Source of the DNA: Clavelina lepadiformis
Taxonomy: Eukaryota; Chordata; Ascidiacea; Aplousobranchia; Clavelinidae
Direction of reading: 5' to 3'
DNA: 64,000 bases
Assembly (NCBI RefSeq): GCF_947623445.1
Contig: NC_135243.1
Span: forward strand, 18,484,479 to 18,548,478
The notes below the pieces were generated by a model, which saw only the letters and a list, made by a program, of their open reading frames with translations, was not told the origin of the DNA and searched no databases. The translations under genes and the position numbers were made by a program. Shown one piece after another: positions 40,151 to 54,128 of the stretch (the stretch's first letter is position 1; every line of letters starts with the position of its first letter).

Positions 40151-43100
40151 AACTTCCGAGATCGAACGAGATCGGGTCTACTCAACCTGGTATGATCGTA
40201 GGCGATTTCAAAAGAAAGAAAATGGCTTTTTCAATTATAATTCGATTGCATAGGAAGTTTGACAAAAGCAAACAGTTGCTAGAAATTTGATTGAAATATA
40301 CAGCATGACTAAAATGCTTACAACACCCGGTATTCCCAGGCGGTCACCCATCCAAGTACTAACCGGGCCCGAGGTTGCTTAACTTCCAAGATCGAACGAG
40401 ATCGGGTCTACTCAACCTGGTATGGTCGTAGGCGTTTTTAAAAGAAAGAAAGTGGCTTTTTCAATTATAATTCGATTGCATAGGAAGTTTGACAAATGCA
40501 AACAGTTGCTAGAAATTTCATTGAAATATACAGCATGACTAAAATGCTTACAACACCCGGTATTCCCAGGCGGTCACCCATCCAAGTACTAACCGGGCCC
40601 GAGGTTGCTTAACTTCCGAGATCGAACGAGATCGGCTCTACTCAACCTGGTATGGTCGTAGACGATTTCAAAAGAAAGAAAATGGCCTTTTCAATTATAA
40701 TTCGATTGCATAGGAAATTCAAAAACGCAAACAGTTGCTATAAATTTCATTGAAGTATACAGCATGACTAAAATGCTTACAACACCCAGTATTCCCAGGC
40801 GGTCACCCATCCAAGTACTAACCGGGCCCGAGGTTGCTTAACTTCCAAGATCGAACGAGATCGGGTCTGCTCAACCTGGTATGGTCGTAGGCGATTTCAA
40901 AAGAAAGAAAATGGCCTTTTCAATTATAATTTAATTGCATAGGAAATTCAAAAAGGCTAACAGTTGCTATAAATTTCATTGAAATATACAGCATGACTAA
41001 AATGCTTACAACACCCGGTATTCCCAGGCGGTCACCCATCCAAGTACTAACCGGGCCCGAGGTTGCTTAACTTCCGAGATCGAACGAGATCGGGTATACT
41101 CAACCTGGTATGGTCGTAGGCGATTTCAAAAGAAAGAAAATGGCCTTTTCAGTTATAATTCGATTGCATAGGAAATTCAAAAACGCAAACAGTTGCTAGA
41201 AATTTGATTGAAATATACAGCATGACTAAAATGCTTACAACACCCGGTATTCCCAGGCGGTCACCCATCCAAGTACTAACCGGGCCCGAGGTTGCTTAAC
41301 TTCCAAGATCGAACGAGATCGGGTCTACTCAACCTGGTATGGTCGTAGGCGATTTCAAAAGAAAGAAAATGTATTTTTCAATTATAATTCGATTGCATAG
41401 GATGTTTGACAAGGGCAAACAATTGCTAGAAATTTGATTGAAATATACAGCATGACTAAAATGCTTACAACACCCGGTATTCCCAGGCGGTCACCCATCC
41501 AAGTACTAACCGGGCCCGAGGTTGCTTAACTTCCGAGATCGAACGAAATCGTTCTACTCAACCTGGTATGGTCGTAAGCGATTTCAAAAGAAAGAAAATG
41601 GCCTTTTCAATTATAATTCGATTGCTAAAGAAATTTTACAAAGGCAAACAGTTGCTAGAAATTTCATTGAAATATACAGCATGACTAAAATGCTTACAAC
41701 ACCTGGTATTCCCAGGCGGTCACCCATCCAAGTACTAACCGGGCCCGAGGTTGTTTAACTTCCGAGATCGAACGAGATCGGGTCTACTCAACCTGGTATG
41801 GTCGTAGGCGATTTCAAAAGAAAGAAAATGGCCTTTTCAAATATAATTCGCTTGCATAGGAAATTCAAAAACGCAAACCGTTGCTAGAAATTTGATTGAA
41901 ATATACAGCATGACTAAAATGCTTACAACACTCGGTATTCCCAGGCGGTCACCCATCCAAGTACTAACCGGGCCCGAGGTTGCTTAACTTCCGAGATCGA
42001 ACGAGATCGGGTCTACTCAACCTGGTATGGTCGTAGGCGATTTCAAAAGAAAGAAAATGGCCTTTTCAATTATAATTCGATTGCATAGAGAGATTGACAA
42101 AGGCAAACAATTGCTAGAAATTTGATTGAAATATACAGCATGACTAAAATGCTTACAACACCCGGTATTCCCAGGCGGTCACCCATCCAAGTACTAACCG
42201 GGCCCGAGGTTGCTTAACTTCCGAGATCGAACGAGATCGGATCTACTCAACCTGGTATGATCGTAGGCGATTTCAAAAGAAAGAAAATGGCTTTTTCAAT
42301 TATAATTCGATTGCATAGGAAGTTTGACAAAAGCAAACAGTTGCTAGAAATTTCATTGAAATATACAGCATGACTAAAATGCTTACAACACCCGGTATTC
42401 CCAGGCGGTCACCCATCCAAGTACTAACCGGGCCCGAGGTTGCTTAACTTCCAAGATCGAACGAGATCGGGTCTACTCAACCTGGTATGGTCGTAGGCGT
42501 TTTCAAAAAAAAGAAAGTGGCTTTTTCAATTATAATTCGATTGCATAGGAAGTTTGACAAATGCAAACAGTTGCTAGAAATTTGATTGAAATATACAGCA
42601 TGACTAAAATGCTTACAACACCAGGTTATCCCAGGCGGTCACCCATCCAAGTACTAACCGGGCCCGAGGTTGCTTAACTTCCGAGATCGAACGAGATCGG
42701 CTCTACTCAACCTGGTATGGTCGTAGGCGATTTCAAAAGAAAGAAAATGGCCTTTTCAATTATAATTCGATTGCATAGGAAATTCAAAAACGCAAACAGT
42801 TGCTATAAATTTCATTGAAATATACAGCATGACTAAAATGCTTACAACACCCGGTATTCCCAGGCGGTCACCCATCCAAGTACTAACCGGGCCCGAGGTT
42901 GCTTAACTTCCGAGATCGGGTATACTCAACCTGGTATGGTCGTAGGCGATTTCAAAAGAAAGAAAATGGCCTTTTCAATTATAATTCGATTGCATAGGAA
43001 GTTTGACAAAAGCAAACAGTTGCTATAAATTTGATTGAAATATACAGCATGACTAAAATGCTTACAACACCCGGTTTTCCCAGGCGGTCACCCATCCAAG

Positions 43101-43519
43101 TACTAACCGGGCCCGAGGTTGCTTAACTTCCGAGATCGAACGAGATCGGGTCTACTCAACCTGGTATGGTCGTAGGCGATTCCAAAAGAAAGAAAATGGC
43201 CTTTTCAATTATAATTCGATTGCATAGAAAGTTTGACAAAGGCAAACAGTCGCTAGAAATTTGATTGAAATATACAGCATGACTAAAATGCTTACAACAC
43301 CCGGTATTCCCAGGCGGTCACCCATCCAAGTACTAACCGGGCCCGAGGATGCTTAACATCCAAGATCGAACGAGATCGGGTCTACTCAACCTGGTATGGT
43401 CGTAGGCGATTTCAAAAGAAAGAAAATGGCCTTTTCAATTATAATTCGATTGCATAGGAAGTTAGACAAAAGCAAACAGTTGCTATAAATTTGATTGAAA
43501 TATACAGCATGACTAAAAT

Positions 43520-43637
43520 GCTTACAACACCCGGTATTCCCAGGCGGTCACCCATCCAAGTACTAACCGGGCCCGAGGTTGCTTAACTTCCGAGATCGAA
43601 CGAGATCGGGTCTACTCAACCTGGTATGGTCGTAGGC
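43520..43637 (-). rRNA. 5S rRNA, consensus copy
   Basis: Standard 118-nt copy with intact internal promoter, terminator and TATA-like element, in a stretch where D-form, paired-helix-I and standard copies alternate. Confidence 0.95.
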
Positions 43638-45806
43638 GAATTCAAAAGAAAGAAAATGGCCTTTTCAATTATAATTCGATTGCATAAGAAATTCAAAAAC
43701 GCAAACAGTTGCTAGAAATTTGATTGAAATATACAGCATGACTAAAATGCTTACAACACCCGGTATTCCCAGGCGGTCACCCATCCAAGTACTAACCGGG
43801 CCCGAGGTTGCTTAACTTCCGAGATCGAACGAAATCGTTCTACTCAACCTGGTATGGTCGTAAGCGATTTCAAAAGAAAGAAAATGGCCTTTTCAATTAT
43901 AATTCGATTGCATAAGAAATTTTACAAAGGCAAACAGTTGCTAGAAATTTCATTGAAATATACAGCATGACTAAAATGCTTACAACACCTGGTATTCCCA
44001 GGCGGTCACCCATCCAAGTACTAACCGGGCCCGAGGTTGCTTAACTTCCGAGATCGAACGAGATCGGGTCTACTCAACCTGGTATGGTCGTAGGCGATTT
44101 CAAAAGAAAGAAAATGGCCTTTTCAATTATAATTCGATTGCATAGAGAGTTTGACAAAGGCAAACAATTGCTATAAATTTCATTGAAATATACAGCATGA
44201 CTAAAATGCTTACAAAACCCGGTATTCCCAGGCGGTCACCCATCCAAGTACTAACCGGGCCCGAGGTTGCTTAACTTCCGAGATCGAACGAGATCGGGTC
44301 TACTCAACCTGGTATGGTCGTAGGCGAATTCAAAAAAAAGCAAATGGCCTTTTCAATTATAATTCGATTGCATAGGAAGTTTGACAAAGACAAACAATTG
44401 CTAGAAATTTGATTGAAATATACAGCATGACTAAAATGCTTACAACACCCGGTATTCCCAGGCGGTCACCCATCCAAGTACTAACCGGGCCCGAGGTTGC
44501 TTAACTTCCGAGATCGAACGAGATCGGATCTACTCAACCTGGTATGATCGTAGGCGATTTCAAAAGAAAGAAAATGGCTTTTTCAATTATAATTCGATTG
44601 CATAGGAAGTTTGACAAAAGCAAACAGTTGCTAGAAATTTCATTGAAATATACAGCATGAATAAAATGCTTACAACACCCGGTATTCCCAGGCGGTCACC
44701 CATCCAAGTACTAACCGGGCCCGAGGTTGCTTAACTTCCAAGATCGAACGAGATCGGGTCTACTCAACCTGGTATGGTCGTAGGCGTTTTCAAAAGAAAG
44801 AAAGTGGCTTTTTCAATTATAATTCGATTGCATAGGAAGTTTGACAAATGCAAACAGTTGCTAGAAATTTCATTGAAATATACAGCATGACTAAAATGCT
44901 TACAACACCCGGTATTCCCAGGCGGTCACCCATCCAAGTACTAACCGGGCCCGAGGTTGCTTAACTTCCGAGATCGAACGAGATCGGCTCTACTCAACCT
45001 GGTATGGTCGTAGACGATTTCAAAAAAAAGAAAATGGCCTTTTCAATTATAATTCGATTGCATAGGAAATTCAAAAACGCAAACAGTTGCTATAAATTTC
45101 ATTGAAATATACAGCATGACTAAAATGCTTACAACACCCGGTATTCCCAGGCGGTCACCCATCCAAGTACTAACCGGGCCCGAGGTTGCTTAACTTCCGA
45201 TATCGGGTATACTCAACCTGGTATGGTCGTAGGCGATTTCAAAAGAAAGAAAATGGCCTTTTCAATTATAATTCGATTGCATAGGAAGTTTGACAAAAGC
45301 AAACAGTTGCTATAAATTTGATTGAAATATACAGCATGACTAAAATGCTTACAACACCCGGTATTCCCAGGCGGTCACCCATCCAAGTACTAACCGGGCC
45401 CGAGGTTGCTTAACTTCCGAGATCGAACGAGATCGGGTCTACTCAACCTGGTATGGTCGTAGGCGATTCCAAAAGAAAGAAAATGGCCTTTTCAATTATA
45501 ATTCGATTGCATAGAAAGTTTGACAAAGGCAAACAGTCGCTAGAAATTTGATTGAAATATACAGCATGACTAAAATGCTTACAACACCCGGTATTCCCAG
45601 GCGGTCACCCATCCAAGTACTAACCGGGCCCGAGGATGCTTAACATCCAAGATCGAACGAGATCGGGTCTACTCAACCTGGTATGGTCGTAGGCGATTTC
45701 AAAAGAAAGAAAATGGCCTTTTCAATTATAATTCGATTGCATAGGAAGTTAGACAAAAGCAAACAGTTGCTATAAATTTGATTGAAATATACAGCATGAC
45801 TAAAAT

Positions 45807-45924
45807 GCTTACAACACCCGGTATTCCCAGGCGGTCACCCATCCAAGTACTAACCGGGCCCGAGGTTGCTTAACTTCCGAGATCGAACGAGATCGGGTCT
45901 ACTCAACCTGGTATGGTCGTAAGC
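45807..45924 (-). rRNA. 5S copy with best-paired structure
   Basis: Combines the fully paired helix I (GCTTACGACC with GTTGTAAGC) with a standard, full-length helix III. It looks like a recombinant between the paired-helix-I family and a consensus copy. Of the copies examined by eye, it has the best predicted fold. Confidence 0.85.
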
Positions 45925-47174
45925 GATTTCAAAAGAAAGAAAATGGCCTTTTCAATTATAATTCGATTGCATAAGAAATTTTACAAAGGCAAACAGTTGC
46001 TAGAAATTTCATTGAAATATACAGCATGACTAAAATGCTTACAACACCTGGTATTCCCAGGAGGTCACCCATCCAAGTACTAACCGGGCCCGAGGTTGCT
46101 TAACTTCCGAGATCGAACGAGATCGGGTCTACTCAACCTGGTATGGTCGTAGGCGATTTCAAAAGAAAGAAAATGGCCTTTTCAATTATAATTCGCTTGC
46201 ATAGGAAATTCAAAAACGCAAACCGTTGCTAGAAATTTGATTGAAATATACAGCATGACTAAAATGCTTACAACACTCGGTATTCCCAGGCGGTCACCCA
46301 TCCAAGTACTAACCGGGCCCGAGGTTGCTTAACTTCCGAGATCGAACGAGATCGGCTCTACTCAACCTGGTATGGTCGTAGACGATTTCAAAAGAAAGAA
46401 AATGGCCTTTTCAATTATAATTCGATTGCATAGGAAATTCAAAAACGCAAACAGTTGCTATAAATTTCATTGAAATATACAGCATGACTAAAATGCTTAC
46501 AACACCCGGTATTCCCAGGCGGTCACCCATCCAAGTACTAACCGGGCCCGAGGTTGCTTAACTTCCGAGATCGGGTATACTCAACCTGGTATGGTCGTAG
46601 GCGATTTCAAAAGAAAGAAAATGGCCTTTTCAATTATAATTCGATTGCATAGGATGTTTGACAAAAGCAAACAGTTGCTATAAATTTGATTGAAATATAC
46701 AGCATGACTAAAATGCTTACAACACCCGGTATTCCCAGGCGGTCACCCATCCAAGTACTAACCGGGCCCGAGGTTGCTTAACTTCCGAGATCGAACGAGA
46801 TCGGGTCTACTCAACCTGGTATGGTCGTAGGCGATTCCAAAAGAAAGAAAATGGCCTTTTCAATTATAATTCGATTGCATAGAAAGTTTGACAAAGGCAA
46901 ACAGTCGCTAGAAATTTGATTGAAATATACAGCATGACTAAAATGCTTACAACACCCGGTATTCCCAGGCGGTCACCCATCCAAGTACTAACCGGGCCCG
47001 AGGATGCTTAACATCCAAGATCGAACGAGATCGGGTCTACTCAACCTGGTATGGTCGTAGGCGATTTCAAAAGAAAGAAAATGGCTATTTCAATTATAAT
47101 TCGATTGCATAGGAAGTTAGACAAAAGCAAACAGTTGCTATAAATTTGATTGAAATATACAGCATGACTAAAAT

Positions 47175-47292
47175 GCTTACAACACCCGGTATTCCCAGGC
47201 GGTCACCCATCCAAGTACTAACCGGGCCCGAGGTTGCTTAACTTCCGAGATCGAACGAGATCGGGTCTACTCAACCTGGTATGGTCGTAGGC
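47175..47292 (-). rRNA. 5S rRNA, consensus copy
   Basis: Standard 118-nt copy. The upstream neighbour spacer has the aattcaaaaacgcaaac type that characterises one of the three main spacer classes. Confidence 0.94.
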
Positions 47293-48189
47293 GAATTCAA
47301 AAGAAAGAAAATGGCCTTTTCAATTATAATTCGATTGCATAAGAAATTCAAAAACGCAAACAGTTGCTATAAATTTGATTGAAATATACAGCATGACTAA
47401 AATGCTTACAACACCCGGTATTCCCAGGCGGTCACCCATCCAAGTACTAACCGGGCCCGAGGTTGCTTAACTTCCGAGATCGAACGAAATCGTTCTACTC
47501 AACCTGGTATGGTCGTAAGCGATTTCAAAAGTAAGAAAATGGCCTTTTCAATTATAATTCGATTGCATAAGAAATTTTACAAAGGCAAACAGTTGCTAGA
47601 AATTTCATTGAAATATACAGCATGACTAAAATGCTTACAACACCTGGTATTCCCAGGCGGTCACCCATCCAAGTACTAACCGGGCCCGAGGTTGTTTAAC
47701 TTCCGAGATCGAACGAGATCGGGTCTACTCAACCTGGTATGGTCGTAGGCGATTTCAAAAGAAAGAAAATGGCCTTTTCAATTATAATTCGCTTGCATAG
47801 GAAATTCAAAAACGCAAACCGTTGCTAGAAATTTGATTGAAATATACAGCATGACTAAAATGCTTACAACACCCGGTATTCCCAGGCGGTCACCCATCCA
47901 AGTACTAACCGGGCCCGAGGTTGCTTAACTTCCGAGATCGAACGAGATCGGGTCTACTCAACCTGGTATGGTCGTAGGCGATTTCAAAAGAAAGAAAATG
48001 GCCTTTTCAATTATAATTCGATTGCATAGAGAGTTTGACAAAGGCAAACAATTGCTAGAAATTTGATTGAAATAAACAGCATGACTAAAATGCTTACAAC
48101 ACCCGGTATTCCCAGGCGGTCACCCATCCAAGTACTAACCGGGCCCGAGGTTGCTTAACTTCCGAGATCGAACGAGATCGGGTCTACTC

Positions 48190-49290
48190 AACCTGGTATG
48201 GTCGTAGACGATTTCAAAAGAAAGAAAATGGCCTTTTCAATTATAATTCGATTGCATAGGAAATTCAAAAACGCAAACAATTGCTATAAATTTCATTGAA
48301 GTATACAGCATGACTAAAATGCTTACAACACCCAGTATTCCCAGGCGGTCACCCATCCAAGTACTAACCGGGCCCGAGGTTGCTTAACTTCCGAGATCGA
48401 ACGAGATCGGGTCTACTCAACCTGGTATGGTCGTAGACGATTTCAAACGAAACAAAATGGCTTTTTCAATTATAATTCGATTGCATAGGATGTTTGACAA
48501 AGGCAAACAATTGCTAGAAATTTGATTGAAATATACAGCATGACTAAAATGCTTACAAACCCGGTATTCCCAGGCGGTCACCCATCCAAGTACTAACCGG
48601 GCTCGAGGTTGCTTAACTTCCGAGATCGAACGAGATCGGGTCTACTCAACCTGGTATGGTCGTAGGCGAATTCAAAAGAAAGAAAATGGCTTTTTCAATT
48701 ATAATTCGATTGCACTGGAAATTCAAAAAGCCAACAGTTGCTAGAAATTTGATTGAAATATACAGCATGACTAAAATGCTTACAACACCCGGTATTCCCA
48801 GGCGGTCACCCATCCAAGTACTAACCGGGCTCGAGGTTGCTTAACTTCCGAGATCGAACGAGATCGGGTCTACTCAACCTGATATGGTCGTAGGCGTTTT
48901 CGAAAGAAAGAAAATGGCTTTTTCAATTATAATTCGATTGCATAAGAAGTTTGACAAAAGCAAAGAGTTGCTAGAAATTTGATTGAAATATACAGCATGA
49001 CTAAAATGCTTACAACACCTGGTATTCCCAGGCGGTCACACATCCAAGTACTAACCGGGCTCGAGGTTGCTTAACTTCCGAGATCGAACGAGATCGGGTC
49101 TACTCAACCTGGTAATGTCGTAGGCGTTTTCGAAAGAAAGAAAATGGCTTTTTCAATTATAATTCGATTGCATAGGAAGTTTGACAAAGACAAACAGTTG
49201 CCAGAAATTTGATTGAAATATACAGCATGACTAAAATGCTTACAACACCCGGTATTCCCAGGCGGTCACTCATCCAAGTACTAACCGGGC
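48190..49290 (-). repeat. About 9.15-kb spaced duplicate segment, right copy
   Basis: Right-hand counterpart of 39,035-40,150, with the same succession of private variants. It ends where the 5-monomer repeat set near 49,281 takes over. Confidence 0.75.
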
Positions 49291-49977
49291 CCGAGGTTGC
49301 TTAACTTCCAAGATCGAACGAGATCGGGTCTGCTCAACCTGGTATGGTCGTAGGCGATTTCAAAAGAAAGAAAATGGCCTTTTCAATTATAATTTGATTG
49401 CTTAGGAAATTCAAAAAGGCTAACAGTTGCTATAAATTTCATTGAAATATACAGCATGACTAAAATGCTTACAACACCCGGTATTCCCAGGCGGTCACCC
49501 ATCCAAGTACTAACCGGGCCCGAGGTTGCTTAACTTCCGAGATCGAACGAGATCGGGTATACTCAACCTGGTATGGTCGTAGGCGATTTCAAAAGAAAGA
49601 AAATGGCCTTTTCAGTTATAATTCGATTGCATAGGAAATTCAAAAACGCAAACAGTTGCTAGAAATTTGATTGAAATATACAGCATGACTAAAATGCTTA
49701 CAACACCCGGTATTCCCAGGCGGTCACCCATCCAAGTACTAACCGGGCCCGAGGTTGCTTAACTTCCAAGATCGAACGAGATCTGGTCTACTCAACCTGG
49801 TATGGTCGTAGACGATTTCAAAAGAAAGAAAATGGATTTTTCAATTATAATTCGATTGCATAGGATGTTTGACAAGGGCAAACAATTGCTAGAAATTTGA
49901 TTGAAATATACAGCATGACTAAAATGCTTACAACACCCGGTATTCCCAGGCGGTCACCCATCCAAGTACTAACCGGG
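48830..49977 (-). repeat. Five-monomer higher-order repeat (1,148 bp), copy 1
   Basis: Markers such as GAGCAGACC (near 49,331), the ccagaaattt spacer change and tttcgaaag occur again exactly 1,148 bp later. The repeat equals five monomers. Confidence 0.82.
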
Positions 49978-51125
49978 CTCGAGGTTGCTTAACTTCCGAG
50001 ATCGAACGAGATCGGGTCTACTCAACCTGATATGGTCGTAGGCGTTTTCGAAAGAAAGAAAATGGCTTTTTCAATTATAATTCGATTGCATAGGAAGTTT
50101 GACAAAAGCAAACAGTTGCTAGAAATTTGATTGAAATATACAGCATGACTAAAATGCTTACAACACCTGGTATTCCCAGGCGGTCACCCATCCAAGTACT
50201 AACCGGGCTCGAGGTTGCTTAACTTCCGAGATCGAACGAGATCGGGTCTACTCAACCTGGTATGGTCGTAGGCGTTTTCGAAAGAAAGAAAATGGCTTTT
50301 TCAATTATAATTCGATTGCATAGGAAGTTTGACAAAGACAAACAGTTGCCAGAAATTTGATTGAAATATACAGCATGACTAAAATGCTTACAACACCCGG
50401 TATTCCCAGGCGGTCACCCATCCAAGTACTAACCGGGCCCGATGTTGCTTAACTTCCAAGATCGAACGAGATCGGGTCTGCTCAACCTGGTATGGTCGTA
50501 GGCGATTTCAAAAGAAAGAAAATGGCCTTTTCAATTATAATTTGATTGCATAGGAAATTCAAAAAGGCTAACAGTTGCTAGAAATTTCATTGAAATATAC
50601 AGCATGACTAAAATGCTTACAACACCCGGTATTCCCAGGCGGTCACCCATCCAAGTACTAACCGGGCCCGAGGTTGCTTAACTTCCGAGATCGAACGAGA
50701 TCGGGTATACTCAACCTGGTATGGTCGTAGGCGATTTCAAAAGAAAGAAAATGGCCTTTTCAGTTATAATTCGATTGCATAGGAAATTCAAAAACGCAAA
50801 CAGTTGCTAGAAATTGGATTGAAATATACAGCATGACTAAAATGCTTACAACACCCGGTATTCCCAGGCGGTCACCCATCCAAGTACTAACCGGGCCCGA
50901 GGTTGCTTAACTTCCAAGATCGAACGAGATCGGGTCTACTCAACCTGGTATGGTCGTAGACGATTTCAAAAGAAAGAAAATGGATTTTTCAATTATAATT
51001 CGATTGCATAGGATGTTTGACAAAGGCAAACAATTGCTAGAAATTTGATTGAAATATACAGCATGACTAAAATGCTTACAACACCCGGTATTCCCAGGCG
51101 GTCACCCATCCAAGTACTAACCGGG
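49978..51125 (-). repeat. Five-monomer higher-order repeat (1,148 bp), copy 2
   Basis: Tandem duplicate of 48,830-49,977 with scattered differences (for example cgatg for cgagg near 50,443). It diverges from the first copy more than the 3.4-kb blocks do from each other, consistent with weaker homogenisation near the array edge. Confidence 0.82.
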
Positions 51126-51303
51126 CCCGAGGTTGCTTAACTTCCGAGTTCGAACGAGATCGGGTTTCCTCAACCTGATATGGTCGTAGACGATTTCAAA
51201 AGAAAGAAAATGGCTTTTTCAATTATAATTCGATTGCATAGGATGTTTGACAAAGACAAACAATTGCTAGAAATTTGATTGAAATAAACAGCATGACTAA
51301 AAT

Positions 51304-51421
51304 GCTTACAACACCCGGTATTCCCAGGCGGTCACCCATCCAAGTACTAACCGGGCCCGAGGTTGCTTAACTTCCGAGATCGAACGAGATCGGGTCTACT
51401 CCACGTGGTATGGTCGTAGGC
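51304..51421 (-). rRNA. 5S edge sub-family copy with CCACGTGG in helix II
   Basis: The 5' strand of helix II reads ACGTGG rather than AGGTTG and no longer pairs properly with CAACCT, so folding should be impaired. The change creates a CACGTG palindrome. Sister copies are 52682-52799, 53829-53946, 55141-55258 and 55600-55717, the last with a further change. All lie within 5 kb of the right edge and share the spacer change gattccaaaa. Probably non-functional or poorly functional. Confidence 0.78.
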
Positions 51422-51992
51422 GATTCCAAAAAAAAGAAAATGGCCTTTTCAATTATAATTCGATTGCATAGGAAATTCAAAAACGCAAACAGTTGCTAGA
51501 AATTTGATTGAAATATACAGCATGACTAAAATGCTTACAACACCCGGTATTCCCAGGCGGTCACCCATCCAAGTACTAACCGGGCCCGAGGTTGCTTAAC
51601 TTCCGAGATCGAACGAGATCGGGTCTACTCAACCTGGTATGGTCGTAGACGATTTCAAACGAAACAAAATGGTTTTTTCAATTATAATTCGATTGCATAG
51701 GATGTTTGACAAAGGCAAACAATTGCTAGAAATTTGATTGAAATATACAGCATGACTAAAATGCTTACAACACCTGGTATTCCCAGGCGGTCACCCATCC
51801 AAGTACTAACCGGGCCCGAGGTTGCTTAACTTCCGAGATCGAACGAGATCGGGGCTACTCAACCTGGTATGGTCGTAAGCGATTTCAAAAGAAAGAAAAT
51901 GGCTTTTTTAATTATAATTCGATTGCATAGGAAGTTTGACAAAAGCAAACAGTTGCTAGAAATTTTATTGAAATATACAGCATGACTAAAAT

Positions 51993-52110
51993 GCTTACAA
52001 CACCCGGTATTCCCAGGCGGTCACCCATCCAAGTACTAACCGGGCCCGAGGTTGCTTAACTTCCGAGATCGAACGAGATCGGGTCTACTCAACCTGGTAT
52101 GGTCGTAGGC
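51993..52110 (-). rRNA. 5S rRNA, consensus copy near right edge
   Basis: Standard 118-nt copy lying among the diverged edge copies, which shows that conversion or exchange with the array interior still reaches this far. Confidence 0.93.
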
Positions 52111-54057
52111 GATTTCAAAAGAAAGAAAATGGCCTTTTCAATTATAATTCGATTGCATAAGAAATTCAAAAACGCAAACAGTTGCTAGAAATTTGATTGA
52201 AATATACAGCATGACTAAAATGCTTACAACACCCGGTATTCCCAGGCGGTCACCCATCCAAGTACTAACCGGGCCCGAGGTTGCTTAACTTCCAAGATCG
52301 AACGAGATCGGGTCTACTCAACCTGGTATGGTCGTAGACGATTTCAAAAGAAAGAAAATGGCTTTTTCAATTATAATTCGATTGCATAGGATGTTTGACA
52401 AAGGCAAACAATTGATAGAAATTTGATTGAAATATACAGCATGACTAAAATGCTTACAACACCCGGTATTCCCAGGCGGTCACCCATCCAAGTACTAACC
52501 GGGCCCGAGGTTGCTTAACTTCCGAGATCGAACGAGATCGGGTCTACTCAACCTGATATGGTCGTAGACGATTTCAAAAGAAAGAAAATGGCTTTTTCAA
52601 TTATAATTCGATTGCATAGGATGTTTGACAAAGACAAACAATTGCTAGAAATTTGATTGAAATAAACAGCATGACTAAAATGCTTACAACACCCGGTATT
52701 CCCAGGCGGTCACCCATCCAAGTACTAACCGGGCCCGAGCTTGCTTAACTTCCGAGATCGAACGAGATCGGGTCTACTCCACGTGGTATGGTCGTAGGCG
52801 ATTCCAAAAGAAAGAAAATGGCCTTTTCAATTATAATTCGATTGCATAGGAAATTCAAAAACGCAAACAGTTGCTAGAAATTTGATTGAAATATACAGCA
52901 TGACTAAAATGCTTACAACACCCGGTATTCCCAGGCGGTCACCCATCCAAGTACTAACCGGGCCCGAGGTTGCTTAACTTCCAAGATCGAACGAGATCGG
53001 GTCTACTCAACCTGGTATGGTCGTACACGATTTCAAACGAAACAAAATGGCTTTTTCAATTATAATTCGATTGCATAGGATGTTTGACAAAGGCAAACAA
53101 TTGCTAGAAATTTGATTGAAATATACAGCATGACTAAAATGCTTACAACACCCGGTATTCCCAGGCGGTCACCCATCCAAGTACTAACCGGGCCCGAGGT
53201 TGCTTAACTTCCGAGATCGAACGAGATCGGGTCTACTCAACCTGATATGGTCGTAGGCGATTTCAAAAGAAAGAAAATGGCCTTTTCAATTATAATTCGA
53301 TTGCATAGAAAGTTTGACAAAAGCAAACAGTCGCTAGAAATTTGATTGAAATATACAGCATGACTAAAATGCTTACAACACCCGGTATTCCCAGGCGGTC
53401 ACCCATCCAAGTACTAACCGGGCTCGAGGTTGCTTAACTTCCGAGATCGAACGAGATCGGGTCTACTCAACCTGGTATGGTCGTAGGCGAATTCAAAAGA
53501 AAGAAAATGGCTTTTTCAATTATAATTCGATTGCACTGGAAATTCAAAAAGCAAACAGTTGCTAGAAATTTGATTGAAATATACAGCATGACTAAAATGC
53601 TTACAACACCCGGTATTCCCAGGCGGTCACCCATCCAAGTACTAACCGGGCTCGAGGTTGCTTAACTTCCGAGATCGAACGAGATCGGGTCTACTCAACC
53701 TGGTATGGTCGTAGGCGTTTTCGAAAGAAAGAAAATGGCTTTTTCAATTATAATTCGATTGCATAGGAAGTTTGACAAAAGCAAACAGTTGCTAGAAATT
53801 TTATTGAAATAAACAGCATGACTAAAATGCTTACAACACCCGGTATTCCCAGGCGGTCACCCATCCAAGTACTAACCGGGCCCGAGCTTGCTTAACTTCC
53901 GAGATCGAACGAGATCGGGTCTACTCCACGTGGTATGGTCGTAGGCGATTCCAAAAGAAAGAAAATGGCCTTTTCAATTATAATTCGATTGCATAGGAAA
54001 TTCAAAAACGCAAACAGTTGCTAGAAATTTGATTGAAATATACAGCATGACTAAAAT

Positions 54058-54128
54058 GCTTGCAACACCCGGTATTCCCAGGCGGTCACCCATCCAAGTA
54101 CTAACCGGGCCCGAGGTTGCTTAACTTC
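54058..54128 (-). pseudogene. 5S gene fragment at a deletion junction
   Basis: Only the 3' part of the gene remains, from the GCAAGC end to about GAAGTTAA. The 5' half and the proximal promoter are missing. The sequence jumps from cttaacttc to ttttcaattatgat, with a 7-bp acttaac at the join that looks copied from the adjacent gene sequence, as in end-joining with templated insertion. The monomer is correspondingly short. Confidence 0.88.
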
